From: Roseibium algicola
GTDB taxonomy: Bacteria > Pseudomonadota > Alphaproteobacteria > Rhizobiales > Stappiaceae
Assembly (NCBI RefSeq): GCF_001999245.1
Contig: NZ_CP019630.1
Coordinates: 4,431,001-4,495,000, forward strand
Direction of reading: 5' to 3'
DNA length: 64,000 nt
Made by a program: the position numbers and the translations under genes
The notes under the pieces: generated by a model
Seen by the model: the letters and a program-made list of their open reading frames with translations, nothing else
Database searches by the model: none
Told to the model about the DNA's origin: nothing
Shown: positions 25,647 through 36,116 of the stretch, piece by piece
Numbering within the stretch: the first letter of the stretch is position 1
How the letters are laid out: every line of letters begins with the position of its first letter

Positions 25647-26018
25647 CGACGCCGTTTCTCTCGAAAATTCTATCTAATAGCAAGTGTCAAACTCTTTGGT
25701 TGCGCAATCCGATCAACGGTGTCGTGTATATGCATCTGGGATAGTGGATATGATTTTACGTTAAGCCGGACCGGGAGTGGGATTGCGAACGGGAGACGCT
25801 CATCGCCTATCTTGGGGTCAATGAATGGTTTGCGCCAAGTTGGACATTTGCGGGTTTGAGCAAGCTTCCAAAATGCAGACATTCTCAAGGTCGACCAACC
25901 TCAAAATCACGAAAGCTTTGTGGCAACTTGCCGCGCCCTTGTCTATTTAGAGAATTGACAATTTATGCGGCTCAACCTTTATTTGCTGATACTAAATACA
26001 CTACCAAAGGAGGAGCGG
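25647..26018. other. Intergenic, no gene supported
   Basis: About 370 bases after the CBASS operon with no T-tailed hairpin found and no protein-like frame. The right part is AT-rich and probably contains the promoter for the next two genes. Confidence 0.5.
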
Positions 26019-26324
26019 ATGGAAAACGCGATGGCGGATCCGCTTGAGGCGCAGACTCGCGGCGACGGCGTGCGCACTTGGCAAATATTCATGACAACTG
26101 GCGAAAAGATCGAATTCTCTGGGGGATGGAATATGTCTGCGGGAAGCTACATTCCGGCTACTTTCCTTAGCGACGTCGAAACATTTCATCGAACGGGACA
26201 GAAACCGAATTACCCAACAAATGTTCACTATCTATTTCCCAAATCCAATAAAGATTCGACGATTGCAGCGAGTTTGAGCGTCGATATCGGACAGATATTG
26301 GCAGTAGTTATGCTGCCTCATTAA
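26019..26324 (+). CDS. Hypothetical protein, possible partner of the RelA/SpoT protein
   Basis: 101 residues, mostly beta by pattern (RTWQIFMTTGEKIEFSGG), acidic to neutral, no membrane segment. A very strong AAAGGAGG 7 bases before the ATG at 26019 decides the start over an in-frame ATG at 25965. It ends 55 bases before the RelA/SpoT gene on the same strand. Not recognised; a small gene before a RelA/SpoT-domain gene could encode its antitoxin, which is an inference from position only. Confidence 0.6.
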   Translation: MENAMADPLEAQTRGDGVRTWQIFMTTGEKIEFSGGWNMSAGSYIPATFLSDVETFHRTGQKPNYPTNVHYLFPKSNKDSTIAASLSVDIGQILAVVMLPH

Positions 26325-26379
26325 AGGATTTGGCGAAAAAATTTGGCCAGATATTGTGCGATAATGTTTGTAGGCAGAT

Positions 26380-27459
26380 ATGTCCGAATACTCCGATAAA
26401 CTGAGAGCCAGCTATGAAGCCGCTCGAGGCATTTATGAGCAGTTCACTCGGCGAAACGAGGCATTGCTGCGTGAAGTACTAGCTGAGGGCGAAGATTTCT
26501 ACGCAATAGAGGCGCGGACAAAAGATTTGGCTAGCTTTGAGACCAAGGTCGATCAGCCGGAGAAGGAGCAGAAATACAAGGACTTCACCGAGATCACTGA
26601 CCTCAGTGGCCTTCGGATAATTTGCTATTTAGAAGAAGATGTCGACCGCGTCTGCGCTCGGCTTGCCGAACTTTATGAGATTGATATCCAGCACTCAGTT
26701 AACAAGAATGATCAACTAGATCCAAACCAATTCGGCTACCGATCTCGGCACTTTGTGGTCCGTTTCACTGAGGAGCGCGGATCTTTGATGGAAAATGCCA
26801 AGTTTAATGGACTCAAGGCCGAGATCCAAGTGCGGACTATCCTTCAACACGCTTGGGCCGCTATTGATTGGAAACTGCGATACAAGAATCCCGCTGATGT
26901 TCCGCAGCAACTCAGACGGAGAGTGTTTAGAGTAAGCGCCCTTCTGGAGCTGGTTGACGATGAGTTCTCTTCTCTTTCCACATCGGTAGCGGAAGTTCGC
27001 AAGGAGTACGGACGTAAGGTCGATGCAGGTGACCTCACCATTGCCGTTGATCGGGAGTCTGTCGATATCTTCATCGAAAAGGATGCCGACCTAGAAGCTC
27101 TAGTCAAGCAGGCCGAGAACGTCGGTTTCGCGATTGCGCCCAACCACCCTAACGCCCGCGACCCCTATGGCGGACTCACTTCGACCGCGTCACGCGCAGG
27201 GATCGCGACTATCGACGAAATCAAAGCGAAGATCGCAGATGTAGTCGAACGGCGGGATGAGACACTAAGTAAGGTCGTTGCTGCGTGGAAGGCGCCTGAC
27301 CATCCTCCACGCCTCGTCATGTCCAAAGCCGGGCTAGCACGACTAGCAATTGTACTTTCGGTGGGCACGGAACAGGCGATACGTCTGATCGAGGAGATGC
27401 CGTTCGGCGAGAAACTCCAGGGAGCCTTGATGAAACTGCTCAAGGATAACCTTTCCTAA
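26380..27459 (+). CDS. RelA/SpoT-domain nucleotide pyrophosphokinase-like protein
   Basis: 359 residues. The synthetase-type RelA/SpoT domain (about 40-200) is intact by eye: R46-TKDLASFETK, DLSGLRI (Asp74, Arg79), GYRSRH (119-124, with the base-stacking Tyr) and EIQVRT (148-153) followed by HAWAAIDWKLRYK. There is no HD hydrolase domain, TGS or ACT. A C-terminal helical region of about 150 residues is unrecognised. Such stand-alone synthetases make (p)ppGpp, and related toxic forms (toxSAS, CapRel) pyrophosphorylate ATP or tRNA. Its place beside CBASS and after a small gene favours a defence or toxin role. Confidence 0.85.
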   Translation: MSEYSDKLRASYEAARGIYEQFTRRNEALLREVLAEGEDFYAIEARTKDLASFETKVDQPEKEQKYKDFTEITDLSGLRIICYLEEDVDRVCARLAELYEIDIQHSVNKNDQLDPNQFGYRSRHFVVRFTEERGSLMENAKFNGLKAEIQVRTILQHAWAAIDWKLRYKNPADVPQQLRRRVFRVSALLELVDDEFSSLSTSVAEVRKEYGRKVDAGDLTIAVDRESVDIFIEKDADLEALVKQAENVGFAIAPNHPNARDPYGGLTSTASRAGIATIDEIKAKIADVVERRDETLSKVVAAWKAPDHPPRLVMSKAGLARLAIVLSVGTEQAIRLIEEMPFGEKLQGALMKLLKDNLS

Positions 27460-28112
27460 TCTTCCTCAACTGTCAGAAATTGCGCACCACATCTATCTTG
27501 ATACTCACAGGTCAGCAATCGACTTTTGTTGCACATCCAAGATCAATGCCGAGAACCGTTGTGTCCATCGGGCCGCTCCTTCTGTTTCACCAACTCGGTG
27601 CAACAACCCGGTACGGAGCCGGACGAACTTGCGGCCCAGAAGGCGAAGGAGAAGTCTCCGCCGCGACGCTCAACGTTCGTGGAAATCCGCTGCAAGGGCG
27701 GACGTTTGATTGTCGGCTTTCTACACAATTTCGATTATAATCTGCCAGTCCGCAAACGGCCCCGTTTCAGACATTTGTTCCGTCCGCAGCAAAAGTCCGC
27801 TTCCCGCCCTCAATAGACCTACGCTCGTCCCCTATCTAACGGCACTTTGCAAACCAGTCCGAAATCCTGCGAATGTCTAAAAAAGGGGCTGCAAAGATGA
27901 CGACTGCTCTTCCCGACTGGCTCACCCATCACAGTGAAGTCGTCGAGACCGGAGACGAGAACTGGCGATTCAAAGGACCTGAAAGCTAAATCACTGCTGG
28001 CCCGATGCTGCGTTAGATCGAGTCTACGCAGCATCGGGCCAGTTCTTCAAAGACATGGCATCAATATTCGAAGCCAAAAAGAGGTAACATTCGGTCCCGG
28101 AAGACCTTACCG
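27460..28112. other. Right edge of the accessory island, non-coding
   Basis: About 650 bases of decayed sequence between the RelA/SpoT gene and the compact chromosomal-type region. Frames here lack family resemblance. A long perfect inverted repeat lies at 27997-28042. No direct-repeat attachment site or tRNA gene was found. Confidence 0.5.
27997..28042. repeat. Perfect inverted repeat, 17-bp arms
   Basis: CTGGCCCGATGCTGCGT and ACGCAGCATCGGGCCAG with a 12-base loop. Possible bidirectional terminator near the end of the aldehyde dehydrogenase gene, though neither side has a clear T run, or a recombination site at the island edge. Confidence 0.75.
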
Positions 28113-29549
28113 TCAAACGATCGACATGCTGTGCGACACGGTTTTGACGATCATGTAGTTCTCCAGTCCCTCGGTGCCGCCTTCGCGGCCGGTTCCGCTG
28201 GACTTCACGCCGCCGAACGGGGTTTCCGGAAGGGAGGCCTCCAGTGTGTTGATCGACAGGTTGCCAGCTTCCACCTCATCCGTCATCCGATCGATATAGT
28301 CGGCCCGGTTGGTGAAGCCGTAAGCGGCAAGACCGTAAGGTACCGAGTTTGCCCGGGCGATCGCTTCGTCGAGAGAGCCGACAGGGTTGATCACCGCCAG
28401 GGGACCAAAGGGCTCTTCCTGCATGACCCGAGCATCGTCGGGCACATTGGCAAGCACTGTCGGCTTCAGGAAGTAGCCGGGACCTTCAATGGGCGAACCG
28501 CCCACGCAAAGTTCAGCGCCCTTGGCGCAGGCGTCTTCGATCAGGTCCATGAGTGCGGGTACCCGGCGTTCGTTGGCCAGAGGTCCCATTTCAGTGTCTT
28601 GAGCCATGCCATTGCCGACCTTGGTCGCCGCAGCGCGCCCACTGAAGGTTTCCAGGAAGGGCGCGAAAATGCTTTCATGCACAAAGAACCGCGTTGGGGA
28701 GGTGCAGACTTGCCCGGCGTTGCGGTACTTGCGCACCGCGCCACTGATTGCGGCTCTTTCAACATCCGTATCCTCGCAGACGATGACCGGTGCATGACCA
28801 CCCAATTCCATTAACGCGCGCGTGTCGTTTTGTGCGGCCAACCCGGACAGATGCCGCCCAACGGTTGTGGAACCGGTAAAGGCAACAAGCCGCACCGCTT
28901 CCTGCCGGATGAGGTGACCGGAAATCTCGGCAGGTGTCCCGAAGACCAGGTTCAGCACGCCCTTGGGTAGTCCCGCGTCGTGAAAGGCGCGGGCAATATG
29001 GAGGGCGCCGGCCGGGGTTTCCTCGGCTGCCTTGAGGATGATCGAACAGCCGGCAGCAAGTGCGCCGGCCACCTTGCGCGCTGGCTGGCTCATGGGAAAG
29101 TTCCAGGGAGCCAGCCCGAGCGTCACACCGATCGGCTGGTGATGCACCAGGTAACGCACGCCGGGCGCCGAAGGGATGACACGTCCGTAGCTACGGACGG
29201 CTTCTCCGGCGTCCCATTCGAAGAACTCACAGCCCCGAATGACCTCCAGACGCGCCTGAGCCAGCGGTTTGCCGTGTTCGGCGGTGATGGCCCGGGCGAT
29301 CTCTTCCTGTCGTTCGCGCAACAGGGCCGAAGCCTTCAAAATGATGTCGGCACGCTCGCGCGGGGCCGTGCGGCACCAGACTCGGAACCCGGTTTCCGCC
29401 GCTTCAAGCGCATCGTCGAGATCGGAAATGCGCGCATGCGGAAGACGACCGATTTCCTCTTCGGTCGCCGGGTTTACAACCGTCAGATCGTCACGCGTTT
29501 TCCGCCACTCTCCGCCGATATAAAGGCGCAGGTCCGGGTAGATGCTCAT
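28113..29549 (-). CDS. NAD(P)-dependent aldehyde dehydrogenase, succinate-semialdehyde type
   Basis: 478 residues, full length for the family. Asn150 in APWNFP, Lys173, Glu248 in MELGGHAP (general base) and Cys282 in NAGQVCTSP (nucleophile) are all present. Overall closest in feel to succinate-semialdehyde/glutarate-semialdehyde dehydrogenases, but the substrate cannot be read from sequence. In this cluster with a ring-cleaving dioxygenase, a semialdehyde such as an aminomuconate or a C4-C5 semialdehyde is plausible. GAGGA precedes the ATG. Last gene of a minus-strand set after AspDH and LysR. Confidence 0.88.
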   Translation of the reverse strand: MSIYPDLRLYIGGEWRKTRDDLTVVNPATEEEIGRLPHARISDLDDALEAAETGFRVWCRTAPRERADIILKASALLRERQEEIARAITAEHGKPLAQARLEVIRGCEFFEWDAGEAVRSYGRVIPSAPGVRYLVHHQPIGVTLGLAPWNFPMSQPARKVAGALAAGCSIILKAAEETPAGALHIARAFHDAGLPKGVLNLVFGTPAEISGHLIRQEAVRLVAFTGSTTVGRHLSGLAAQNDTRALMELGGHAPVIVCEDTDVERAAISGAVRKYRNAGQVCTSPTRFFVHESIFAPFLETFSGRAAATKVGNGMAQDTEMGPLANERRVPALMDLIEDACAKGAELCVGGSPIEGPGYFLKPTVLANVPDDARVMQEEPFGPLAVINPVGSLDEAIARANSVPYGLAAYGFTNRADYIDRMTDEVEAGNLSINTLEASLPETPFGGVKSSGTGREGGTEGLENYMIVKTVSHSMSIV

Positions 29550-29624
29550 GTTGTCCTCGCAATCAGTGTGTTGCGGTCAACGTGTCACGCGCCAGCTCCG
29601 GCTCTCAAGTGAATTGAACTGATA

Positions 29625-29649
29625 CTGATATCCGTTTGCCTGATATCAG
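29625..29649. promoter_or_regulatory. Dyad between LysR and aldehyde dehydrogenase genes
   Basis: Perfect 8-bp arms CTGATATC and GATATCAG with a 9-base spacer, overlapping the LysR stop codon and lying 76 bases upstream of the aldehyde dehydrogenase start. The size and symmetry fit a LysR-type binding site; related ATATCC words recur near 31460 and 32548 before the divergent genes. Confidence 0.5.
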
Positions 29650-30611
29650 ATTAGGGTCTGACCATATCTCATCTGCGTTGCGGCTTGCCGCAGCGCGGTC
29701 AGGAATGCGGCCCCAGCGGGTGACAGGCTCTGCTCGCCGCGGTGCGACACCCCCACCGGTCCCGCCCCGAAGGGTACGGTCCAGTCGACCTGCGTGAGGA
29801 GCCCGCGTTCAATATCGAGCGAGGCGACATGCGCAGGCATCAGCCCGACGAAGTCATGGCTGCGCAATAGCGAGCGATTGGCCAGATAGGAAACGGACTC
29901 GATGGCGACCACCGGCACAAATTGGTCCTGCTTGACGAAATACTGGTCGGTTTGGCGGCGAAGCGTTGTTTCGACCGGCGGCAGGATCCAGCCGAAAGGC
30001 ATGAGCTGTTCGAATGTCGCCGAGCGTGCCTTCGTCAGCGGGTGTTGGGGGCCGACAATTGCCAGAACGCGTTCATCGAAAAACTTCTCCTGGACGATTT
30101 TTGCACGGTGCCGCCGGCTGGGAAGACGCCCGACAACCATGTCGATCTCGCCGGACAAAAGAGCCGGCATCAGGACCTCGTTGGTGCCTTCCACGATCTT
30201 GATCGCAACCTTCGGACGGTCTTTCAGAAGCGTCTCGATCGCCGCAGGCAGTAGGGCAGGGGACGCGGCAAGCAACGTGCCCACAACAACCCGGCCGCTG
30301 TTGCCCTCGTTCAGGTCGTCCAGTTCCTGTGCGGCGTTCGATACCTGCGCAAAGATCAGCTTGCCGTGACGGATCAGAGTCGCGCCGAAGACCGTAGGCA
30401 CCACACCGCGATTGGTGCGTTCGAACAGCTTGACCTCGAAGTCGAGTTCCAGATCCTGGATCATCTTTGTGGCGGCAGGTTGCGAAATGCCGAGATCCTG
30501 CGCTGCGTTCTGGATGCTGCCCTGCTGGCCGACAGCAATCAGAAGCCTGAGCTGACGCAGTTTCAGGCGGGTCAGCGCACGGTCGACGATACGGGTATGC
30601 CGGGTAACCAA
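29646..30611 (-). CDS. LysR family transcriptional regulator
   Basis: 321 residues: an N-terminal winged HTH (about 16-75, LRQLRLLIAVGQQGSIQNAA then LGISQPAATKMIQDLE) and a C-terminal effector-binding domain of the periplasmic-binding type. It resembles GbpR/PcaQ-like regulators of catabolic genes. Start is TTG with GAGGT 8 bases upstream. It lies between AspDH and the aldehyde dehydrogenase in one direction, so it probably controls these and the divergent DapA-like operon. Confidence 0.9.
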   Translation of the reverse strand: MVTRHTRIVDRALTRLKLRQLRLLIAVGQQGSIQNAAQDLGISQPAATKMIQDLELDFEVKLFERTNRGVVPTVFGATLIRHGKLIFAQVSNAAQELDDLNEGNSGRVVVGTLLAASPALLPAAIETLLKDRPKVAIKIVEGTNEVLMPALLSGEIDMVVGRLPSRRHRAKIVQEKFFDERVLAIVGPQHPLTKARSATFEQLMPFGWILPPVETTLRRQTDQYFVKQDQFVPVVAIESVSYLANRSLLRSHDFVGLMPAHVASLDIERGLLTQVDWTVPFGAGPVGVSHRGEQSLSPAGAAFLTALRQAATQMRYGQTLI

Positions 30612-30621
30612 ATGCGATACC

Positions 30622-31392
30622 TCAGATCACGATAGCTGATTGTTGGCGCTCGATGGCGGCAACGACGCTCATCGCCGCAAGGGCGGAGCTGCGCGGATTG
30701 TCCGGGAGCGCACGTCCCTCTATGTGGAACGTGAAACTGCCGAATGCGCCGGAGGCCTTAACCTCGTGGATGTTTGCCGCTATGCCGGGATCGGCGATCA
30801 GCCGAACTTTCGTCGCTTCAAAACCTGCCCCGGCCAGCGCCACGGCGGCGGCGACATTGGCGTTCTTCGGGTAAAGGGTCGCTGCCTGCCGTGCGCTGCC
30901 CTCGAAATGTGTAGCTGCCTGGTCGAGCGTGTCCAGGTCCAGCCGGTCTTCTGCCGGCGAACCCTTCCAACTCTGTGGAGGTTTTCGGCCTGTATAGGTA
31001 ACCTCTGACAGCCCGCCAACCTGCGCAGCCCGCAGGCAGTCGAGAGCTCCTATCGATCCGCTTGCCAGACGAAGCCGGGCACCGCCCCGCTCGGCTGCCG
31101 AATTCAATCGGCTGTAAAGATCGGTGTCGGCCAGCGCTCCAAGGGAAACCGTGACGAGGTCGATGCCCCGCTCGAGGATGGCCGGTCCGTGTTCTGCCAG
31201 GGCCGCGTGACCCGCGCAATCGATCATCACATCGACATCACCGGGCAATTCGTTCACGTGCAGGACACGCAAGAGGCCGTCGTTGTCCTTGCCGACAGGC
31301 GGTTCGGACCTGACAAGTACCGCATGCGTCGCATTCAGACTGGTGCAGACATAGCGCGCGATAGCGCCTTCGCCAATGATCCCGATTTTCAT
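30622..31392 (-). CDS. Aspartate dehydrogenase
   Basis: 256 residues with an N-terminal Rossmann motif (IGIIGEGAIARYV) and a C-terminal aspartate dehydrogenase domain (YPKNANVAAAVALAGAGFEA, then IADPGIAANIHEVKASGAFG, then NPRSS). It oxidises L-aspartate to iminoaspartate with NAD(P), which can feed quinolinate and NAD synthesis, or works in reverse. Start at 31392 preferred because GAAGGGAACC sits just before it. Ten bases separate its stop from the LysR gene. Placement beside 3-hydroxyanthranilate dioxygenase, another quinolinate-side enzyme, is notable. Confidence 0.88.
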   Translation of the reverse strand: MKIGIIGEGAIARYVCTSLNATHAVLVRSEPPVGKDNDGLLRVLHVNELPGDVDVMIDCAGHAALAEHGPAILERGIDLVTVSLGALADTDLYSRLNSAAERGGARLRLASGSIGALDCLRAAQVGGLSEVTYTGRKPPQSWKGSPAEDRLDLDTLDQAATHFEGSARQAATLYPKNANVAAAVALAGAGFEATKVRLIADPGIAANIHEVKASGAFGSFTFHIEGRALPDNPRSSALAAMSVVAAIERQQSAIVI

Positions 31393-31535
31393 GGTTCCCT
31401 TCATGCGGGCTTAGTTATCCGAATTTCAGGGAGGTTTGATATACAATTTTTTGATAGCCATATCCGTGCAATCTGTTGGCGCTTCCGTTTTGTCCCGGGC
31501 CTTTATACGGCCGAAGATTAACGGGAGCACACCCA

Positions 31536-32489
31536 GTGGACTATGCAAAACACGAAGCAAAGGCACATGCCCGCGAGACGATGCGCGGCATCTGGGCGGC
31601 TGCTTTGAATCCTTTCGACAAAGACCTGGCATTCGATGAGGCCGGGCTGCGCCGCAACATCCGCCACTGGATCGACGACCTGGGCATCAGAGGCCTTTTC
31701 ATCGCCGGCAAGCAAGGCGAGTTCTGGTCGATGTCGCTGGAAGAGCGCAAGCACAATATGAGCGTTGCGGTGGACGAATGCGCCGGCAAGGCCGGAACAA
31801 TCATGTCGATCTCCGACCAGAACGTCGGCACTGTGCTGGAGCTTGGGCGTCATGCCGAAGCTTGCGGTGCCGATTACGTTGTGGTTCACGCGCCGATGCT
31901 CAGCTTCTGCCACGACCGGGGCGAGGTTCTGTACAATTACTACAAGTATCTGTGCGACAGGCTCGATATCGGCATCGCCATGTGGAGCCACCCTGACAGC
32001 GGCTACCTGATGGAGCCTGAAACCTGCGCGCGGATCGCCGAACTGCCCAATATCATGGCAATTAAATATTCCGTCCCGCGTGAGATGTATGCACGACTGA
32101 CCCGGATGGTCGGCGACAGGATACTGGTTTCGACATCCGCTGAAGAAGACTGGCTCGACAATATCGAGGAGCTGGGATGGCAGCTTTACCTCTGCTCGTC
32201 TCCCCCCTACCAGATCCAGACCCGGAACGACCGCCGGATGCACGAATACACCGAACTAGCCTTTGCCGGAAAATTCGACGCGGCCCGGCGGGTCCGCGAC
32301 AGCCTGGCGCCGGTGCGCGAGGCAATCCGCAAGACGAAGCCAGGTGGCAAACCAACTGCGCACGGCAAATACTGGCAAGAGCTTCTCGGCCAGGTCGGCG
32401 GCCGGGTCCGCCATCCCATGCTGGAACTGACGGAGACAGAAAAGGCCTCGGTCTGCGCCGCGTTCGAGGATTGTGGCCTGCATCTGTGA
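31536..32489 (+). CDS. Dihydrodipicolinate synthase/N-acetylneuraminate lyase family protein
   Basis: 317 residues from a GTG start at 31536 with GGGAG upstream. A TIM-barrel of the DapA/NanA class I aldolase family; Lys177 in MAIKYSV is the expected Schiff-base lysine. The tyrosine that DapA uses in its LYNxP motif is Trp150 here (AMWSHP), so it is not a true dihydrodipicolinate synthase. It probably cleaves or joins a 2-oxo acid, such as a pyruvate-derived aldol. First gene of an operon with HAAO and the TRAP transporter; divergent from AspDH. Confidence 0.82.
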   Translation: MDYAKHEAKAHARETMRGIWAAALNPFDKDLAFDEAGLRRNIRHWIDDLGIRGLFIAGKQGEFWSMSLEERKHNMSVAVDECAGKAGTIMSISDQNVGTVLELGRHAEACGADYVVVHAPMLSFCHDRGEVLYNYYKYLCDRLDIGIAMWSHPDSGYLMEPETCARIAELPNIMAIKYSVPREMYARLTRMVGDRILVSTSAEEDWLDNIEELGWQLYLCSSPPYQIQTRNDRRMHEYTELAFAGKFDAARRVRDSLAPVREAIRKTKPGGKPTAHGKYWQELLGQVGGRVRHPMLELTETEKASVCAAFEDCGLHL

Positions 32490-33179
<690 letters not shown>

Positions 33180-33194
33180 GCGTTCTCAGTGTAA

Positions 33195-34184
<990 letters not shown>

Positions 34185-34248
34185 CCTGTTCGAACAGGAA
34201 ACCGTGGCGCGCGAGATCCCGTGCCGCGGTTTCTTATTGGAGGGCTTC

Positions 34249-34788
34249 ATGTTGATGCGTATCTCGTCGGCCTGGGCGCGGATTGAAATTGCCCTTGCCG
34301 CATGTCTGGCCGTTTCCGTGACGCTGCTCATCCTTCTCAATGTTGTTACCCGCAGCCTCGGCTCGGCCCTGTACTGGGTCGATGAGCTGGCGATCTACGC
34401 GATGGCATGGATGACCTTCCTGGGCGCTTCGGCTGCGATCCATTTCGGCCATTCCGTTGCCATCACCGTTCTGACCGACGCTTTACCGGCCGGAGCCAGG
34501 CGGGTCGTGGCAATCCTTGTCGATGTCATCGTTCTGGTGTTCGCGCTTTTCATGCTCTGGTTCTGCTGGCGCTGGTTCGGCCTTTATATGCTGGGGCAGC
34601 AAGGGTTTGATGTGCTGGCCTTTCAGGCAAAAACCTTCAATTTCATCTATGCAGAACCGACGACCACCCTTGGTATTGGCAAGGTGTGGGTCTGGAGCGT
34701 GATGTGGCTGTTTGCCTTCGGCGCGACACTCCACGGCCTGGCCAATTTGTTCTCCCGCCCTGGAGCTGTAACGGAACCTGCGCAATGA
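34249..34788 (+). CDS. TRAP transporter small permease (DctQ type)
   Basis: 179 residues with four transmembrane helices. The block NVVTRSLGSALYWVDELAIY corresponds to the DctQ family signature. Start at 34249 with GGAGGG upstream. Its stop overlaps the ATG of the large permease (ATGA), typical of TRAP operons. Confidence 0.9.
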   Translation: MLMRISSAWARIEIALAACLAVSVTLLILLNVVTRSLGSALYWVDELAIYAMAWMTFLGASAAIHFGHSVAITVLTDALPAGARRVVAILVDVIVLVFALFMLWFCWRWFGLYMLGQQGFDVLAFQAKTFNFIYAEPTTTLGIGKVWVWSVMWLFAFGATLHGLANLFSRPGAVTEPAQ

Positions 34789-36050
34789 CGCCGCTCATCT
34801 TCATCGTCAATCTGCTACTCGCGGTTCCGGTCGCCCTGGTCCTTGCGCTGACGGCGATCTGGTACATCTGGGAATCCGGTAACACCATTCTTTACGACAG
34901 CTTCGCTCAGAAGATGTTCTCAGGAATTGAGAACTACGGGCTTCTCGCCATCCCGCTTTTCATGCTGACCGGCGAAATGATGAACGAAGGCGGTATGACG
35001 CGGCGCCTGATCAATGCAGCCCGGATCTTTGTCGGCGGTTTTCGCGGTGGGCTTGCCTATATCAACCTGCTGGCCAACATGTTCATGGCAGCGATCATCG
35101 GTTCGGCCACTGCACAGATCGCGGTGATGGCGCGCGCCATGACGCCGGAAATGGAAAAAGAGGGCTACGACAAGGGTTTTGCCGCAGCCACCACGGCGGC
35201 AGGCGGTCTGCTTGCCCCCGTCATTCCGCCGTCGATGATGTTCGTAATCTTCGGCGTTCTGGCACAGATCCCCATCGGCGACATGTTTCTGGCAGGTGTC
35301 GTGCCGGGACTGATGCTGGCGGTTTCCTTCGCGTTGGTTATCGCGGCAGTCGGTTTCCTGCGTGGCTTTCCAAGAGGAGCCTGGTACACGGGCCGCGAGG
35401 CCGTATCCGCTCTGCTCTTTTGTCTGCCGGCAGCCCTCATTCCGCTTGCGATTATTGGCGGCATTCTTTTCGGCATTGCGACACCTACGGAATCCGCGGC
35501 CATTGCCTCACTCATTGCGTTTTTGGTCGGCTGGCTCGTCTACCGCGAATTGAAGCCGTCCACTCTCTTTGCAATGTTCAGGCGTACCGCGGTCAGTGCC
35601 TCGATGATCATTTTCATGATCGCCGCCGCCAACGTGTTCGGTTGGGTGATTATCTACGAAGCACTGCCGCAGAAACTTGCCAGCCTTATTACTTCGCTCA
35701 CTGCCGATCCGTTTGTGTTCCTATTGATCGTCAACGTGGTCCTGCTAGGCGTTGGCATGGTGATCGACGGCATCGCCGCGGTTATTCTGATTACCCCGAT
35801 CCTGCTGCCCATTGCGATGAACAACTATGAGATCAGCCCTTACCAGTTCGGTGTCGTGATCTGCCTGAACCTCGTCCTCGGGCTGCTGACGCCTCCTGTT
35901 GGTGTGGGCCTATATATTGCATCGACGATGAGTGGCACCTCACCGGGTCGTATCCTGCGCGCACTCTGGCCATTCCTGCTGGCGGTCGCGGTGGTTTTGA
36001 TCCTACTCAGCCGCTTTCCATCGCTCTCCACCATGCTCATCCAGACATGA
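34785..36050 (+). CDS. TRAP transporter large permease (DctM type)
   Basis: 421 residues with about twelve transmembrane helices. Family landmarks include PLFMLTGEMMNEGGMTRRLI, the AAAITTAAGGLLAPVIPPS-like region (here FAAATTAAGGLLAPVIPPSM) and LITPILLPIA, followed by LLTPPVGVGLYIAS. It carries the sodium-driven translocation path of the transporter whose binding protein and small permease are encoded just before it. Confidence 0.93.
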   Translation: MTPLIFIVNLLLAVPVALVLALTAIWYIWESGNTILYDSFAQKMFSGIENYGLLAIPLFMLTGEMMNEGGMTRRLINAARIFVGGFRGGLAYINLLANMFMAAIIGSATAQIAVMARAMTPEMEKEGYDKGFAAATTAAGGLLAPVIPPSMMFVIFGVLAQIPIGDMFLAGVVPGLMLAVSFALVIAAVGFLRGFPRGAWYTGREAVSALLFCLPAALIPLAIIGGILFGIATPTESAAIASLIAFLVGWLVYRELKPSTLFAMFRRTAVSASMIIFMIAAANVFGWVIIYEALPQKLASLITSLTADPFVFLLIVNVVLLGVGMVIDGIAAVILITPILLPIAMNNYEISPYQFGVVICLNLVLGLLTPPVGVGLYIASTMSGTSPGRILRALWPFLLAVAVVLILLSRFPSLSTMLIQT

Positions 36051-36116
36051 GCCTGATGGGGCTTTGGTCCTTCGGGCTGTAGCCGCGTCACGTGAGAGCT
36101 GACTGGTTGCGCATCT

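Noticed and set aside
27460..28112. Possible tRNA or attachment site at the island end
   Set aside because: No cloverleaf with acceptor and T-loop consensus and no matching direct repeat at the recombinase side could be found by eye.
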